DNA of 6,585 bases from Desulfobacteraceae bacterium. Its GTDB lineage: Bacteria > Desulfobacterota > DSM-4660 > Desulfatiglandales > JALVMZ01. Position numbers and translations under genes: made by a program. Location of the stretch: positions 1 through 6,585 of the forward strand of contig JALVMZ010000407.1 in the NCBI GenBank assembly GCA_027032655.1, given 5' to 3'. Below the pieces are notes generated by a model that was given only the letters and a program-made list of their open reading frames with translations, was not told the DNA's origin and made no database searches. Positions 6,529 to 6,585 of this stretch are shown piece after piece; the first letter of the stretch is position 1, and the number at the start of each line of letters is the position of its first letter.

Positions 6529-6585
6529 TAAAATCTAAAAAAGTAAAAAAGACAATTAAATCCTTATAATGAGAGATATCAAAAA

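Noticed and set aside
6554..6582. Possible promoter TTGATA-17-TTAATT for the GntR-dehydratase operon
   Set aside because: The -10 is poor, the -35 is at the window edge, and the promoter region probably extends beyond 6585, so it cannot be judged here.

Overview
The window looks like chromosomal DNA of an AT-rich, strictly anaerobic bacterium. The evidence is a gene of the oxygen-sensitive 4-hydroxybutyryl-CoA dehydratase family that keeps all four [4Fe-4S] cluster ligands, and a cut-off N-terminus resembling the 4Fe-4S proteins common in Desulfobacterota and other anaerobes. Codon use is rich in AGA, AGG and ATA, and a tRNA-Arg(UCU) is present. The phylum is an inference; no universal marker gene is present.

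Left part (1-1983): an accessory-looking region built around a tRNA gene. It holds the start of a minus-strand gene, whose promoter region is flanked by a perfect 15-bp inverted repeat, then tRNA-Arg(UCU), an 11-bp perfect tandem duplication, and the wreck of a tyrosine recombinase (integrase) reduced to its two ends. Next is an intact small coiled-coil gene with its own strong sigma70-type promoter and terminator. Last is the 3' end of a CHAT-domain (caspase-like peptidase) gene that has lost its front. This reads as the eroded remains of one or more mobile or defence-type elements beside a tRNA. No intact mobility gene remains.

Middle (1958-4354): a full-length minus-strand gene for a YyaL/SPATA20-type protein (thioredoxin-like domain followed by an (alpha/alpha)6-barrel-like region) with its own promoter. 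Its last 26 bases overlap, tail to tail, the end of the CHAT remnant. Upstream lies a non-coding gap with a strong hairpin terminator that ends the next transcript.

Right part (4355-6585): a two-gene minus-strand operon. A GntR/FCD-type regulator is followed, after 29 bp, by a 478-residue member of the 4-hydroxybutyryl-CoA dehydratase / 4-hydroxyphenylacetate 3-hydroxylase superfamily. The regulator probably senses a carboxylic-acid metabolite and controls the enzyme. The enzyme keeps its cluster ligands, but three residues proposed as catalytic in the clostridial enzyme are replaced, so its substrate may differ.

I did not find a clearly new multi-gene system. The observations most worth a second look are the divergent dehydratase, the CHAT remnant at the yyaL-like 3' end, and the inverted repeat flanking a promoter.
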